Below are positions 56,150-64,000 of a DNA stretch of 64,000 nt, one piece after another. The translations under genes were made by a program, and so were the position numbers. The notes beneath the pieces are model-generated. The model was not told the DNA's origin. It did not search any database and was given only the letters and a program-made list of their open reading frames with translations. Source of the stretch: Fictibacillus phosphorivorans (GTDB lineage Bacteria > Bacillota > Bacilli > Bacillales > Fictibacillaceae); contig NZ_VDZU01000002.1 in assembly GCF_007673525.1 (NCBI RefSeq), positions 23,431-87,430 on the forward strand, read 5' to 3'. The stretch's first letter is position 1. Every line of letters starts with the position of its first letter.

Positions 56150-56935
56150 TTAAACTTCTCTCGGTATCCATTCACCAAGAAGCTCACCCATCTTAACCTT
56201 GCCTTTTTTTCCTGTGAACTTCAAAGCCCCTTTTGGAATACACAAAACAACAGTAGAACCGAACGAAAAATACCCAAAAGAATCTCCTCTTTTTACAACC
56301 GACTCATGATTTGTGCGTTCAATCGTATTTACATTCAAAGCACCTACCATAACATGTGCAAGAGGTTGTCCGCTTGCATTCATTTGAGTAACTAATCTGT
56401 AATTACGTGTTAGAGGTCGAAGTCCATGACGTAATCCAAGTTCGTTGACTGGAGCAGCTTCTTTTCCTAGCGTGTAGACAGATTCAACTTCAGCATCCAC
56501 CGGAACATGAACTTGATGGTAATCCGTTGGACTTAAATAAAAAACAAATACTTGTCCCCCGCTGTATTTCTTCGCTTCTGATTCAGAACCTAACAATTCA
56601 GCAACCGTATATTCTTGTCCTTTTACTGTAAAACGGCTCTCTTCTGTAAGATTATCGACTACGGATAACACAGCGTCACAAGGACTAACAAATGCATGAG
56701 CTTCTGATGGAACAGGACGAGCATCTGGTCTTAGATCACGAATAAAAACATCGTGCAGAGAATGATATTCTTTAAGCTCCCGTGTCGCTTCGTTAATGTT
56801 TATTTTATATAGTTTCACGAATGAAGGGATGAAAGGTTTACTTGCTTTAGATTGTGCAAACTTCTTTAATGATCGTGCCACAACGGGATGGCCGTTCAAT
56901 TCGAATAGATTTCTATAAAATTTAGTCATGTTCAT
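56150..56935 (-). CDS. psd: Phosphatidylserine decarboxylase
   Basis: A 261-aa pyruvoyl enzyme that makes phosphatidylethanolamine at the membrane. The self-cleavage site is GST in YFSFGSTVVLCIPKG (LGST in most enzymes), cleaving before Ser to give the pyruvoyl group. PTDYHQVHVPVDAEVESVYTLG and FVSPCDAVLSVVDN supply the other conserved Asp and His. Ribosome site is poor (GATAGAG). It lies downstream of an HTH regulator with a shared type of palindrome upstream. Confidence 0.94.
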   Translation of the reverse strand: MNMTKFYRNLFELNGHPVVARSLKKFAQSKASKPFIPSFVKLYKININEATRELKEYHSLHDVFIRDLRPDARPVPSEAHAFVSPCDAVLSVVDNLTEESRFTVKGQEYTVAELLGSESEAKKYSGGQVFVFYLSPTDYHQVHVPVDAEVESVYTLGKEAAPVNELGLRHGLRPLTRNYRLVTQMNASGQPLAHVMVGALNVNTIERTNHESVVKRGDSFGYFSFGSTVVLCIPKGALKFTGKKGKVKMGELLGEWIPREV

Positions 56936-56972
56936 GCTCTATCACCTAACTTTAATTTAATATAATATGAAT

Positions 56973-56990
56973 GTTATCATTATTGATAAC
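56973..56990. promoter_or_regulatory. Palindromic operator upstream of psd
   Basis: GTTATC-N6-GATAAC, with the longer arms GTTATCA/TGATAAC perfectly inverted around TTAT. It lies about 38 bp before psd and a similar site precedes the regulator gene. Confidence 0.6.
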
Positions 56991-57064
56991 GGTGTTTATA
57001 TTTTTATTTTTGATATACATACAGTATAATGCATCCTGCTAAATATATCAGTGTTTCCTCTTTT

Positions 57065-57598
57065 TCAACTGCTCTTCTTAGGTTCAGGCACTAACATCTG
57101 AACAAGTTTAACCTTCTTATTATATTTTGAAGGTCTGTTTGGTACATATTTGCCGATGAGTTCTTGCATTCCCTGACTCAGTTCTTCCCATTCTTCATCA
57201 TTTAAATAAAGATCCAACTGATTATAACCGAAAATATCTGTTTTAAAATCGGTATTACCGTTAAAGTAAGCTTCCACTTCGCCAGTTACACTGGATATAA
57301 ACGTCATAAACATTTTCATGTGCTCTTCTTTAGACAAATTGGCTGCCTCTTCTGCGGTTATATATGTTGAGTTTTGATTCATAGCATAAGTCCGCTCTAC
57401 CGCACCACGTATTTTTTTTTCTTGAACCACATAAATGATCTCATTCTTACTAAGAAGATTTAAATGCCTATATAGTGTGGCTTGCGGAACTTCAGATACC
57501 CATTCTTTTAGTTCCATTACAGTAGCCGGCCCTTTTGAGAGGTGTTGTATAATCTTCATTCGAACAGGATGCAAAATAAAATCTGCTTTGCTTTGCAT
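57065..57598 (-). CDS. ArsR/winged-helix transcriptional regulator
   Basis: A 177-aa regulator. The first 70 residues are a winged HTH: DFILHPVRMKIIQHLSKGPATVMELKEWVSEVPQATLYRHLNLLSKNEII, then a wing VVQEKKIRGAVERTYAM. The C-terminal half, MKMFMTFISSVTGEVEAYF onwards, is helical and acidic, like the ligand domain of several YdfL-type/PadR-related Bacillus regulators. No cysteine metal site is visible. It is divergent from nothing and sits between psd and nhaC, all on the minus strand. Confidence 0.83.
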   Translation of the reverse strand: MQSKADFILHPVRMKIIQHLSKGPATVMELKEWVSEVPQATLYRHLNLLSKNEIIYVVQEKKIRGAVERTYAMNQNSTYITAEEAANLSKEEHMKMFMTFISSVTGEVEAYFNGNTDFKTDIFGYNQLDLYLNDEEWEELSQGMQELIGKYVPNRPSKYNKKVKLVQMLVPEPKKSS

Positions 57599-57625
57599 GA
57601 TACAGAATCATCCTTTTTTATTATT

Positions 57626-57643
57626 GTTATCGATAATGATAAT
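57626..57643. promoter_or_regulatory. Palindromic operator upstream of the HTH gene
   Basis: GTTATC-N6-GATAAT, the same architecture as the site at 56973, about 28 bp before the regulator ATG. Suggests autoregulation. Confidence 0.55.
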
Positions 57644-57665
57644 ATTTTATCTTATATTTGTCAAA

Positions 57666-57699
57666 AGAAAGAGAAGCATCTAACGAGATGCTTCTCAAA
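57666..57699 (-). terminator. Terminator of nhaC
   Basis: GAGAAGCATCT/AGATGCTTCTC perfect 11-bp stem, 4-nt loop, T-rich on both sides. Confidence 0.82.
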
Positions 57700-57713
57700 T
57701 GTTTTCTATATCA

Positions 57714-59114
57714 TTATGCCGCTGTGTGATCATTATTTAATGAATTCGTTTTTTTTTGACCAATACTCCAACCTGTATAAGCAAGAAGTAATGTGAACAT
57801 TGGAGACAGCCATAAGAATAATGCATATGGAATGTATTCAATAACTGATACACCTAATGTTGATGCAAAGAATGCACCACTCACACTCCAAGGAACTAGT
57901 GGGTTTACAAGTGTACCTCCATCTTCTACCGTTCTAGACAAGTTTTTTAGTGGAACCCCAGACTTAATATAAGCGTCCTTCAACGCCTGACCTGGCAACA
58001 GGATGGAAAGGTACATTTCGCCTGCTAGTAAATTGATCCCTACTGAAGATGCCAGGGTGGTTGCAATTAACTTACTCGCTTTTTGTGTGGTGTTCTTTAT
58101 AGCTCCAAACAATAGATCAAACATTCCTAACGCTTGGATGACTCCACCTAGTCCTAATGCGATCAGTACAAGTGAGATCGACCACATCATGGACATTAAT
58201 CCACCTTTATTAACGATGGTATCGACTGTTTCATTCCCTGTCTGAATTTGCAGCCCATTTTGCATAGTATTAATAACTTTTTGCAGTGTCAGGTCTGGTA
58301 CTAAGAAAAACCCTACGATGATTGACACTGTTACACCAGCTAAAAGGATAGGTATGATTGGCAGTTTACGAAACGCCAAAACTAGTACAACTACTGGTGA
58401 AATTAGAGTTACTAGATGAATTGGGAACTCATTTGAAAGCACTGACTGAATCTCTTTAATCTCTTGAAGATTCGCATTGCCTCCGCTACCGCCAAGTACG
58501 AAAAAGGCAATAGCAGTCAGGATGAATGCCGGGACAGTAGTCCACATCATATGTCGAATATGTTCAAACATATTCACGCCAACTACACCTGGTGCAAAGT
58601 TCGTTGAGTCAGACAATGGCGACATTTTGTCTCCAAAACACGCTCCAGAGACAATCGCTCCTGCAGCTAATGCTGGGTTCACTCCAAGCACGTGACTGAT
58701 ACCCATCAATGCTACACCTACTGTACCAACTGTTGTAAAAGAACTTCCTGTAAAAGACGAAACAATAACTGTAATGATTAGAGCACTTACTGCAAACCAT
58801 TCAGGCTGAATGATATCCATTCCGTAAAATAATAATGTAGGAACTGTTCCACTTAACATCCAGCTTGCTATAACAAGTCCAACTGTTAAAAGAATCATGA
58901 TCGGCTGCAAGCCAGCTATGATACCATTAACTATTCCTTTTTCAATCGTCTTCCATTGTGCTCCAAAAGCCACTCCTACTGCTCCCAATAAAATCAGGCA
59001 GGCTAACAATGGAATATGCGGTTCAACTTTTATATACACGAGACTCGTGAACATCACTGCAAAAATCATTGTAAACAATCCAAGAGCCACCGGTAATTTC
59101 ATTTGTTTTTTCAT
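57714..59114 (-). CDS. nhaC: Na+/H+ antiporter NhaC family
   Basis: A 466-aa polytopic membrane protein with about 11-12 segments. NhaC landmarks are ASVGINLLAGEMYLSILLPGQALKDAY, SGACFGDKMSPLSDSTNFAPGVVGVNMFEHIRHM and VEDGGTLVNPLVPWSVSGAFFASTLGV. It exchanges Na+ for H+; some members exchange malate/lactate (MleN). ATG at 59114 has GGAGAG 7 nt upstream. The upstream region contains an inverted ACGCTTTTACGCG and AAGCGTG pattern of unknown role. Confidence 0.92.
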   Translation of the reverse strand: MKKQMKLPVALGLFTMIFAVMFTSLVYIKVEPHIPLLACLILLGAVGVAFGAQWKTIEKGIVNGIIAGLQPIMILLTVGLVIASWMLSGTVPTLLFYGMDIIQPEWFAVSALIITVIVSSFTGSSFTTVGTVGVALMGISHVLGVNPALAAGAIVSGACFGDKMSPLSDSTNFAPGVVGVNMFEHIRHMMWTTVPAFILTAIAFFVLGGSGGNANLQEIKEIQSVLSNEFPIHLVTLISPVVVLVLAFRKLPIIPILLAGVTVSIIVGFFLVPDLTLQKVINTMQNGLQIQTGNETVDTIVNKGGLMSMMWSISLVLIALGLGGVIQALGMFDLLFGAIKNTTQKASKLIATTLASSVGINLLAGEMYLSILLPGQALKDAYIKSGVPLKNLSRTVEDGGTLVNPLVPWSVSGAFFASTLGVSVIEYIPYALFLWLSPMFTLLLAYTGWSIGQKKTNSLNNDHTAA

Positions 59115-59271
59115 GTAAATCTCTCCGTTCATCTTCTTACACTTATTTACTTAAACGCTTTTACGCGTTGAAGCGTGTTAGTAACTGTTATAATACTAAC
59201 GAACTTTACAGAAGCTGTCAACATTACAGGCATGGTAAATTAAAGAAAAGAACGTTATGGAGGCTGATTAT

Positions 59272-59742
59272 ATGAGCAGAATTAGAAGTTCAGTAAAAGC
59301 ATTAATCATTCATGACCATCATGTTTTAACGATTAAAAAAGGAAATGAAGATGAAGTGAAATATGTTATACCAGGTGGAGGACAGGATTTTAACGAGACT
59401 TTATCAAACGCTGTGATTCGAGAATGTTTAGAAGAACTTGGTGCAGAAGTAGAAGTTGGTCCATTGGTATGGGTTCGGGAGTTCATCAGCAAGAATCACG
59501 TTGAGAATCAAAAAAATGAGGACCGAATACATATTGTAGAGCATATATTCGAAGCTTTCTTAGAGAAGGTTCCAAAACACTTTCAGCCACTTTCTCCAGA
59601 TTCTACTCAACTAGAAATCGAGTGGCTCCCTATCGATCGGCTATCAGATTATAATTACTATCCTAGAGAGATCATTCCGTTGATTAAAGAGATGGTCCAT
59701 TCGAAAGACAGTAAACTTACTTATGTTGGAGATATAAATTAG
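59272..59742 (+). CDS. NUDIX hydrolase
   Basis: A 156-aa pyrophosphatase with the NUDIX box GGGQDFNETLSNAVIRECLEELGAEV (GX5EX7REUXEEXGU form) at residues about 35-60. The C-terminal region has EIEWLPIDRLSDYNYYPREIIPLI. ATG at 59272 has GGAGG 8 nt upstream; ATG at 59257 lies ahead of that site. Substrate not predictable. Confidence 0.88.
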   Translation: MSRIRSSVKALIIHDHHVLTIKKGNEDEVKYVIPGGGQDFNETLSNAVIRECLEELGAEVEVGPLVWVREFISKNHVENQKNEDRIHIVEHIFEAFLEKVPKHFQPLSPDSTQLEIEWLPIDRLSDYNYYPREIIPLIKEMVHSKDSKLTYVGDIN

Positions 59743-59776
59743 ATTTTAAGAACAACTTTAAAAGGGGGAGTTTGTT

Positions 59777-59944
59777 TTGTGGTGGCTGCTACTATTTATC
59801 ATCGGAATTTTAGTTTTAGCATATGTCATAGATTACAGAAAAAAGAAAAGAAATGATAACCATACCCGTAATATCGACCCTAGCGTAAGGCAAGGTGAAG
59901 TGGGTAGCAGTTGGAATAGCGGTGATGGTCCTAATGGATTATAG
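59777..59944 (+). CDS. Small single-span membrane protein (55 aa)
   Basis: MWWLLLFIIGILVLAYVIDYRKKKRND, one N-terminal transmembrane segment followed by a basic stop-transfer and a hydrophilic tail with RNIDPSVRQGEVGSSWN. GGGGGAG lies 6 nt before the TTG and a terminator follows. No family recognised with confidence. Confidence 0.7.
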   Translation: MWWLLLFIIGILVLAYVIDYRKKKRNDNHTRNIDPSVRQGEVGSSWNSGDGPNGL

Positions 59945-59950
59945 AAAATG

Positions 59951-59985
59951 AAAACGCAGAGTTTATTCATTTCCTCTGCGTTTTC
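59951..59985. terminator. Terminator after small membrane protein
   Basis: AAAACGCAGAG/TCTGCGTTTT stem with a 12-nt loop, facing the 3' end of treR as well. Confidence 0.8.
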
Positions 59986-60010
59986 GTGTGTTTTTTACTG
60001 CTTCATATAT

Positions 60011-60730
60011 TCATCTTCCCCGTCTTGCAAAATCTACAAATCGGAAACGATCTAGTCGGTGACGAGATTCTGTGTATTGAAAGAGGCTCGCATCTTCTAG
60101 ATACACATAGTTTTTCACGACAACAATATGCTCAAAACGATCTAGATCTAACAACTCTTTATCTTCTTCCGTACAATCTTCAACGACTATTTCTTTTTTT
60201 GCAAAACTGATTTTCAGACCTAACTCATTCTCTAAATAAGCGTAGATAGATTGTTCCGCAATTTCTTTCGTGAGCTTTGGTACGTACTTTTTTAAGAAGT
60301 AATCTTTGTCCAAAATGATCGTCTCTCCGTCAAGCTCCCGGGAACGAATCACTTTCCAAGTAAGCTCTTCAGGTTCTGTCTGGAGCTGCTGTTGAAGAAA
60401 CTCATCCGGCTCGATCAAACCAAATTCATGAACAGTCGTTACACTGTTCTTTCCAATAGACTCTGACAACTCTTGAAAACTTACTAGACCCGAAACAGGA
60501 AAGCTAAATTTGTTTGTCTCTAGAACGATTGATCCTCTACCACGGATTTTTTGTATAAAACCGTTTTGCGATAGAAGGTTTAGTGCCTTTCTGACAGTCT
60601 CCCTTGATGTTTTGTATTGTTCTGCTAAATCATGTTCGGAAGGAAGCTGCGTATTAGCCTTTATGACACCCTTTTGAATTTGTGCAGATATTTCCTGATA
60701 GATTTCTTGAAATTTATTTTTTCTCATCAA
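60011..60730 (-). CDS. treR: Trehalose operon repressor TreR
   Basis: A 239-aa GntR/HutC-family repressor. The winged HTH (MMRKNKFQEIYQEISAQIQKGVIKANTQLPSEHDLAEQYKTSRETVRKALNLLSQNGFIQKIRGRGSIV) is followed by a UTRA domain (about 80-235). RFVDFARRGR is the typical TreR C-terminus. It responds to trehalose-6-phosphate in B. subtilis. 23 bp downstream of treA. Confidence 0.94.
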   Translation of the reverse strand: MMRKNKFQEIYQEISAQIQKGVIKANTQLPSEHDLAEQYKTSRETVRKALNLLSQNGFIQKIRGRGSIVLETNKFSFPVSGLVSFQELSESIGKNSVTTVHEFGLIEPDEFLQQQLQTEPEELTWKVIRSRELDGETIILDKDYFLKKYVPKLTKEIAEQSIYAYLENELGLKISFAKKEIVVEDCTEEDKELLDLDRFEHIVVVKNYVYLEDASLFQYTESRHRLDRFRFVDFARRGR

Positions 60731-60753
60731 TATTCACCATACATAGTGTAGCA

Positions 60754-62442
60754 TTATTTTTTTAAGTGAAAAACGACAGATTCATACGGTCGTAATGAAA
60801 AGGAAGAAGGGTCTTCTGGTGTACCTTCATAATTACTGATTAATACTTCTCCTGATAGATCTGTAAGATCAATGGATTTTGGCAGTTCAAAATCTGTGCT
60901 CTTGCCATAAAAATTATTCACGACAAGAAGTTTTTCCCCATTGTCAGCGTTACGGACATAAGCGAAAATTTCAGGATGATCTTCAAGAATCAATTGATAA
61001 TCGCCATATGTGATTACATCTATTTCTTTTCTTAGTTTATTGAGCTTTTGATAATGATAGAAAATAGAGTTCTCATCATTTATGGCTGCCTCGGCATTGA
61101 TTTCTTTAAAGTTTGACGCAACCGGAATCCAAGGTTCCCCTGTAGTAAAACCTGCATTTTCACTATTATTCCATTGAACAGGTGTACGAGAATTATCACG
61201 TGATTTATGCTTAAGAATCTCTAGGACTTCCTCTTCTGTATAACCTTCTTCTATTAATAGATTGAACATGTTTAACGACTCTACATCACGGTACTGATCA
61301 ATCTTTGTGAATTTAGGGTTTGTCATCCCAAACTCTTCGCCTTGATAGATATAAGGTGTGCCTTGCATCATATGAATCGTAGTCGCCAGCATTTTTGCAG
61401 ATTGCACACGATATTCACCGTCATTACCGTAGCGTGATACGATTCGCGGCTGATCATGGTTGCACCAGAATAACGCGTTCCATCCACCACCCCTATGCAT
61501 CTCCACTTGCCAAGTCGAAAGTATGTCTTTTAATTTTTGAAAATCAAAATCAGCGATGCTCCATTTTTCACCGTTCGGATAATCGACTTTTAAGTGATGA
61601 AAATTGAAAGTCATGCTTAATTCGTTTCGCTCTGGATTCGTATACTTGATGCAATTATCGATTGTTGTGGATGACATCTCACCTACTGTGAGAACATCAT
61701 ATTTTGAGAACACTTCCTTGTTCATCTCTTGCATAAATTCGTGCACACGCGGACCATCTGTGTAGAATTTCCGGCCATCACCTGGTGCTATAGAGCCATC
61801 ATCATCAGGAAAATCTTGATTTTTTGAAATCAGGTTGATCACATCTAGACGGAAGCCATCTACCCCTTTTTCAAACCAATAGTTCATCATCTCATAAACG
61901 CGCTGACGAACTTCTGTGTTCTCCCAGTTTAGATCCGCTTGTGTGACATCAAATAAGTGGAGATAGTATTGACCGGTCTCTTCATCAAGCCTCCAAGCGG
62001 ATCCACCAAATTTTGAAACCCAATTTGAAGGCTCTCCATCTTCACCAGAATCTTTCCAGATATAAAAATCACGATAAGGATTATCTTTTGACAGACGTGA
62101 TTGTTTAAACCATTCATGCTCTGTACTTGTATGGTTCACTACGATATCCATGATGATTCTCAGATCTCTTTGGTGTGCCTCCTGAAGCAGACGATCAAAG
62201 TCCTCCATCGTTCCATAATCTTCAAAGATTTTGTAATAGTCCCGGATGTCATAACCGTTGTCTCGTTGAGGAGAGTCATAGATCGGAGTTAGCCATAGAA
62301 CGTCTACTCCTAAATCTTTAAGATAATCTAACTTCTCTATGATTCCGTCAATATCTCCTGTTCCGTTTCCTGTCGTATCGTTAAAGCTCTTTGGATAGAT
62401 TTGATACACAACAGATCGCTTCCACCATGGTTCCTTCTTCAT
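60754..62442 (-). CDS. treA: Alpha,alpha-phosphotrehalase TreA
   Basis: A 562-aa GH13 hydrolase that splits trehalose-6-phosphate. GH13 regions are DIVVNHTS (region I), GFRLDVINL with nucleophile Asp (II), GEMSS with acid/base Glu (III) and FWCNHDQPR (IV). The N-terminal WWKRSVVYQIYPKSFNDTTGNGTGDI matches the phosphotrehalase/oligo-1,6-glucosidase group. Being next to treP and treR decides between the two. Confidence 0.95.
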   Translation of the reverse strand: MKKEPWWKRSVVYQIYPKSFNDTTGNGTGDIDGIIEKLDYLKDLGVDVLWLTPIYDSPQRDNGYDIRDYYKIFEDYGTMEDFDRLLQEAHQRDLRIIMDIVVNHTSTEHEWFKQSRLSKDNPYRDFYIWKDSGEDGEPSNWVSKFGGSAWRLDEETGQYYLHLFDVTQADLNWENTEVRQRVYEMMNYWFEKGVDGFRLDVINLISKNQDFPDDDGSIAPGDGRKFYTDGPRVHEFMQEMNKEVFSKYDVLTVGEMSSTTIDNCIKYTNPERNELSMTFNFHHLKVDYPNGEKWSIADFDFQKLKDILSTWQVEMHRGGGWNALFWCNHDQPRIVSRYGNDGEYRVQSAKMLATTIHMMQGTPYIYQGEEFGMTNPKFTKIDQYRDVESLNMFNLLIEEGYTEEEVLEILKHKSRDNSRTPVQWNNSENAGFTTGEPWIPVASNFKEINAEAAINDENSIFYHYQKLNKLRKEIDVITYGDYQLILEDHPEIFAYVRNADNGEKLLVVNNFYGKSTDFELPKSIDLTDLSGEVLISNYEGTPEDPSSFSLRPYESVVFHLKK

Positions 62443-62473
62443 ACTTTCACCGCCATATTTGTTTTAGTAATGA

Positions 62474-62512
62474 AAACAACCGGAAATAAAATAGTGCCCT
62501 TCCGGTCGTTTT
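62474..62512 (-). terminator. Hairpin between treP and treA
   Basis: ACCGGAA/TTTCCGGT around a 13-nt loop, then TTGTTTT on the minus strand. Probably a partial terminator or mRNA-stabilising stem. Confidence 0.5.
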
Positions 62513-62523
62513 TGTTTAATAGT

Positions 62524-63927
62524 CTACTTCGATTTTTTTACTTTTGCATAAAGGTAAGTTAATACAAACGGTACGACAAGTGCGATTCCCATTCCGATAA
62601 AGAATGATCCCCAGCTTCCAGGCAAGATGGAAAGGAATCCAGGAATACCACCTACTCCAATAGATGACGCACGAACGCCAGCAACTGTAATCACGATCCC
62701 AGCAATCGCTGAACCAATCATTGCGAAAATAAATGGATAACGGAAGCGTAAGTTCACTCCGAACATCGCTGGTTCCGTGATTCCAAGATAGGCTGATAAT
62801 GCTGACGTTCCAGCGAGTCCTTTAAGCTTTTCATCACGTGTTGCCATAAACATCGCAAGTGCTGCAGAACCTTGTGCAATGTTTGATAGTGCAAGCATCG
62901 GCCAAAGAAAAGTACCACCTGTGTTAGAGATAAGCTGCAGGTCGACTGCTAAGAACGTATGATGCATTCCTGTAACAACAAGTAGAGAGTAGAAACCACC
63001 ATAGATCAACCCACCTAACCATGCAAAGTTATCAAAGATGGATACGAAAAAGTCTGTAATGCTATTACCGATCGTAAACGTGATCGGTCCGATAACGATA
63101 AACGCTAAAAATCCTGTTACTAATAATGTAATTGGAGCTACCAATAATAGCTGCAAAGCATCAGGAATACGTTTTTTCAAGAAAAGTTCTATTTTTGCTA
63201 AAAAATAAGATGCGATTAGAACCGGCAACACTTGACCTTGATAACCTACCTTTTCAATGGGTAGACCAAATAAGTTCCATGTTGGAATGTCCTTTGTCTT
63301 TCCGTAATCCCATGCGTTCAACAGATCTGGATGGACAAGCATCAGTCCGAGAACGATACCAAGTAATGGACTTCCACCAAACTTTTTAACCGCTGACCAA
63401 CCGATCAGACCAGGTAAGAACACGAAAGCCGTATTCGCGATCAAGTTGATCATCCCTGCTAGATCAGCCCAGTTCTGATGAACATCAATAAAAGATTTCT
63501 TATCATAAAAAATATCCGGGCCAGTCAGGATGTTGTTGATCCCCATCAGTAGACCTGCCGTTACGATCGCAGGAAGTATCGGGATAAAAATATCTGCTAA
63601 CGCTTTAATCGCTCGTTGCAGTGGATTGAGCTTCTTACTCGCCTCATCCTTTATATCTTCTTTCGACGCTCGCCCTGTACCTGTAATATCAATGAACTCG
63701 TTATAAACCTTATCAACCGTTCCTTGCCCAATCACGACTTGAAATTGGCCGTTTGTAGAAAAGGAACCTTTTACAAGATCAATATTCTCTAAAGCCTTCT
63801 CGTCTACTTTCCCCTCGTCTTTAAGAGCAAGACGAAGGCGCGTTACACAGTGAGTGGCTGCTGATATATTTTCTTTACCGCCGAGAGCTTCGACGATCTG
63901 TTCAGCTGATTCGCGTATTTTGCTCAT
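62524..63927 (-). CDS. treP: PTS trehalose transporter EIIBC TreP
   Basis: A 467-aa PTS protein. EIIB (residues 1-90) has the phospho-Cys in AATHCVTRLRLAL; EIIC (about 100-465) has ten hydrophobic segments and the GITEPAMFGVNLRF loop typical of the glucose/sucrose superfamily. No EIIA domain, so a general EIIA must serve. ATG at 63927 has GGAGGG 8 nt upstream. First gene of the operon. Confidence 0.94.
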   Translation of the reverse strand: MSKIRESAEQIVEALGGKENISAATHCVTRLRLALKDEGKVDEKALENIDLVKGSFSTNGQFQVVIGQGTVDKVYNEFIDITGTGRASKEDIKDEASKKLNPLQRAIKALADIFIPILPAIVTAGLLMGINNILTGPDIFYDKKSFIDVHQNWADLAGMINLIANTAFVFLPGLIGWSAVKKFGGSPLLGIVLGLMLVHPDLLNAWDYGKTKDIPTWNLFGLPIEKVGYQGQVLPVLIASYFLAKIELFLKKRIPDALQLLLVAPITLLVTGFLAFIVIGPITFTIGNSITDFFVSIFDNFAWLGGLIYGGFYSLLVVTGMHHTFLAVDLQLISNTGGTFLWPMLALSNIAQGSAALAMFMATRDEKLKGLAGTSALSAYLGITEPAMFGVNLRFRYPFIFAMIGSAIAGIVITVAGVRASSIGVGGIPGFLSILPGSWGSFFIGMGIALVVPFVLTYLYAKVKKSK

Positions 63928-63940
63928 TCTGTTCCCTCCT

Positions 63941-63954
63941 AGAAACCGTTTCCA
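63941..63954. promoter_or_regulatory. cre site upstream of treP
   Basis: AGAAACCGTTTCCA, read on minus TGGAAACGGTTTCT, matches the CcpA cre consensus TGWNANCGNTNWCA. It lies just ahead of the treP ribosome site and predicts catabolite repression of the tre operon. Confidence 0.7.
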
Positions 63955-64000
63955 TTTCACCTGATAAAAAAGCCATATATCTCTATACCCTTAACTATCA

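Overview
The window is a chromosomal segment of a low-GC, spore-forming Bacillaceae bacterium. Its first half follows the Bacillus subtilis yfh-yfj-yfk neighbourhood: mutY, yfhP, yfhJ, sspK, yfhH, recX, yfhF, yfhE/yfhD, an rlmD-type methylase, pdaA, yfjT, yfkAB, yfkD, yfkF, yfkH and yfkJ, with treP-treA-treR at the far right. Spore genes (sspK, pdaA and a gerP germination cluster), a sigma-B-type promoter and many TTG/GTG starts with strong Shine-Dalgarno sites fit this. A genus such as Fictibacillus is plausible but cannot be proven from the window.

Layout. 0.1-12.5 kb: two short-chain dehydrogenases, mutY and the yfh block with cstA-ybdD (carbon starvation) and an amidohydrolase. 12.7-28.9 kb: acetyltransferase, RlmD-like methylase, a secreted three-CBM GH16 glucanase behind paired LacI-type operators, the cortex deacetylase pdaA, class I fumarase and the yfk block. 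29.4-34.5 kb: a complete branched-chain amino-acid ABC transporter (livKHMGF). 34.7-45.5 kb: yjbQ, a second RsgA-like GTPase, an epimerase, a peroxiredoxin, an acidic/basic pair of exported proteins, a Bax-inhibitor-like protein and an ABC-F protein with an attenuator-like leader. 45.7-48.8 kb: divergent gerP cluster with two Hsp20-like genes. 48.9-64 kb: AIM24, a YedF-like DsrE protein, an AAC(3)-like acetyltransferase, the fru operon, psd with an HTH regulator, nhaC, a NUDIX gene and the tre operon.

The most notable observation is evidence for selenocysteine. The peroxiredoxin gene (38271-38738, minus) is intact except for one in-frame TGA at codon 45, exactly where the peroxidatic cysteine belongs (FTPG-TGA). 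A 6-bp hairpin with a GGA loop begins its loop 19 nt downstream. Independently, ybdD has TGA in place of the second cysteine of the family's terminal Arg-Cys-Cys, followed at once by TAA and by a 7-bp hairpin with a GGU loop 18 nt downstream. Both match the general form of a bacterial SECIS. The selA/selB/selC/selD genes are not in the window.

A second layer is non-coding. Four tandem arrays of 20-21-bp units, with unrelated unit sequences but a similar TAAA-type core, each lie immediately past the terminator of a minus-strand gene. Six copies of a roughly 130-bp intergenic repeat are present. Two of these are enlarged by a 100-nt perfect-ended hairpin module (three copies in all) whose stem shows a compensatory base-pair change.
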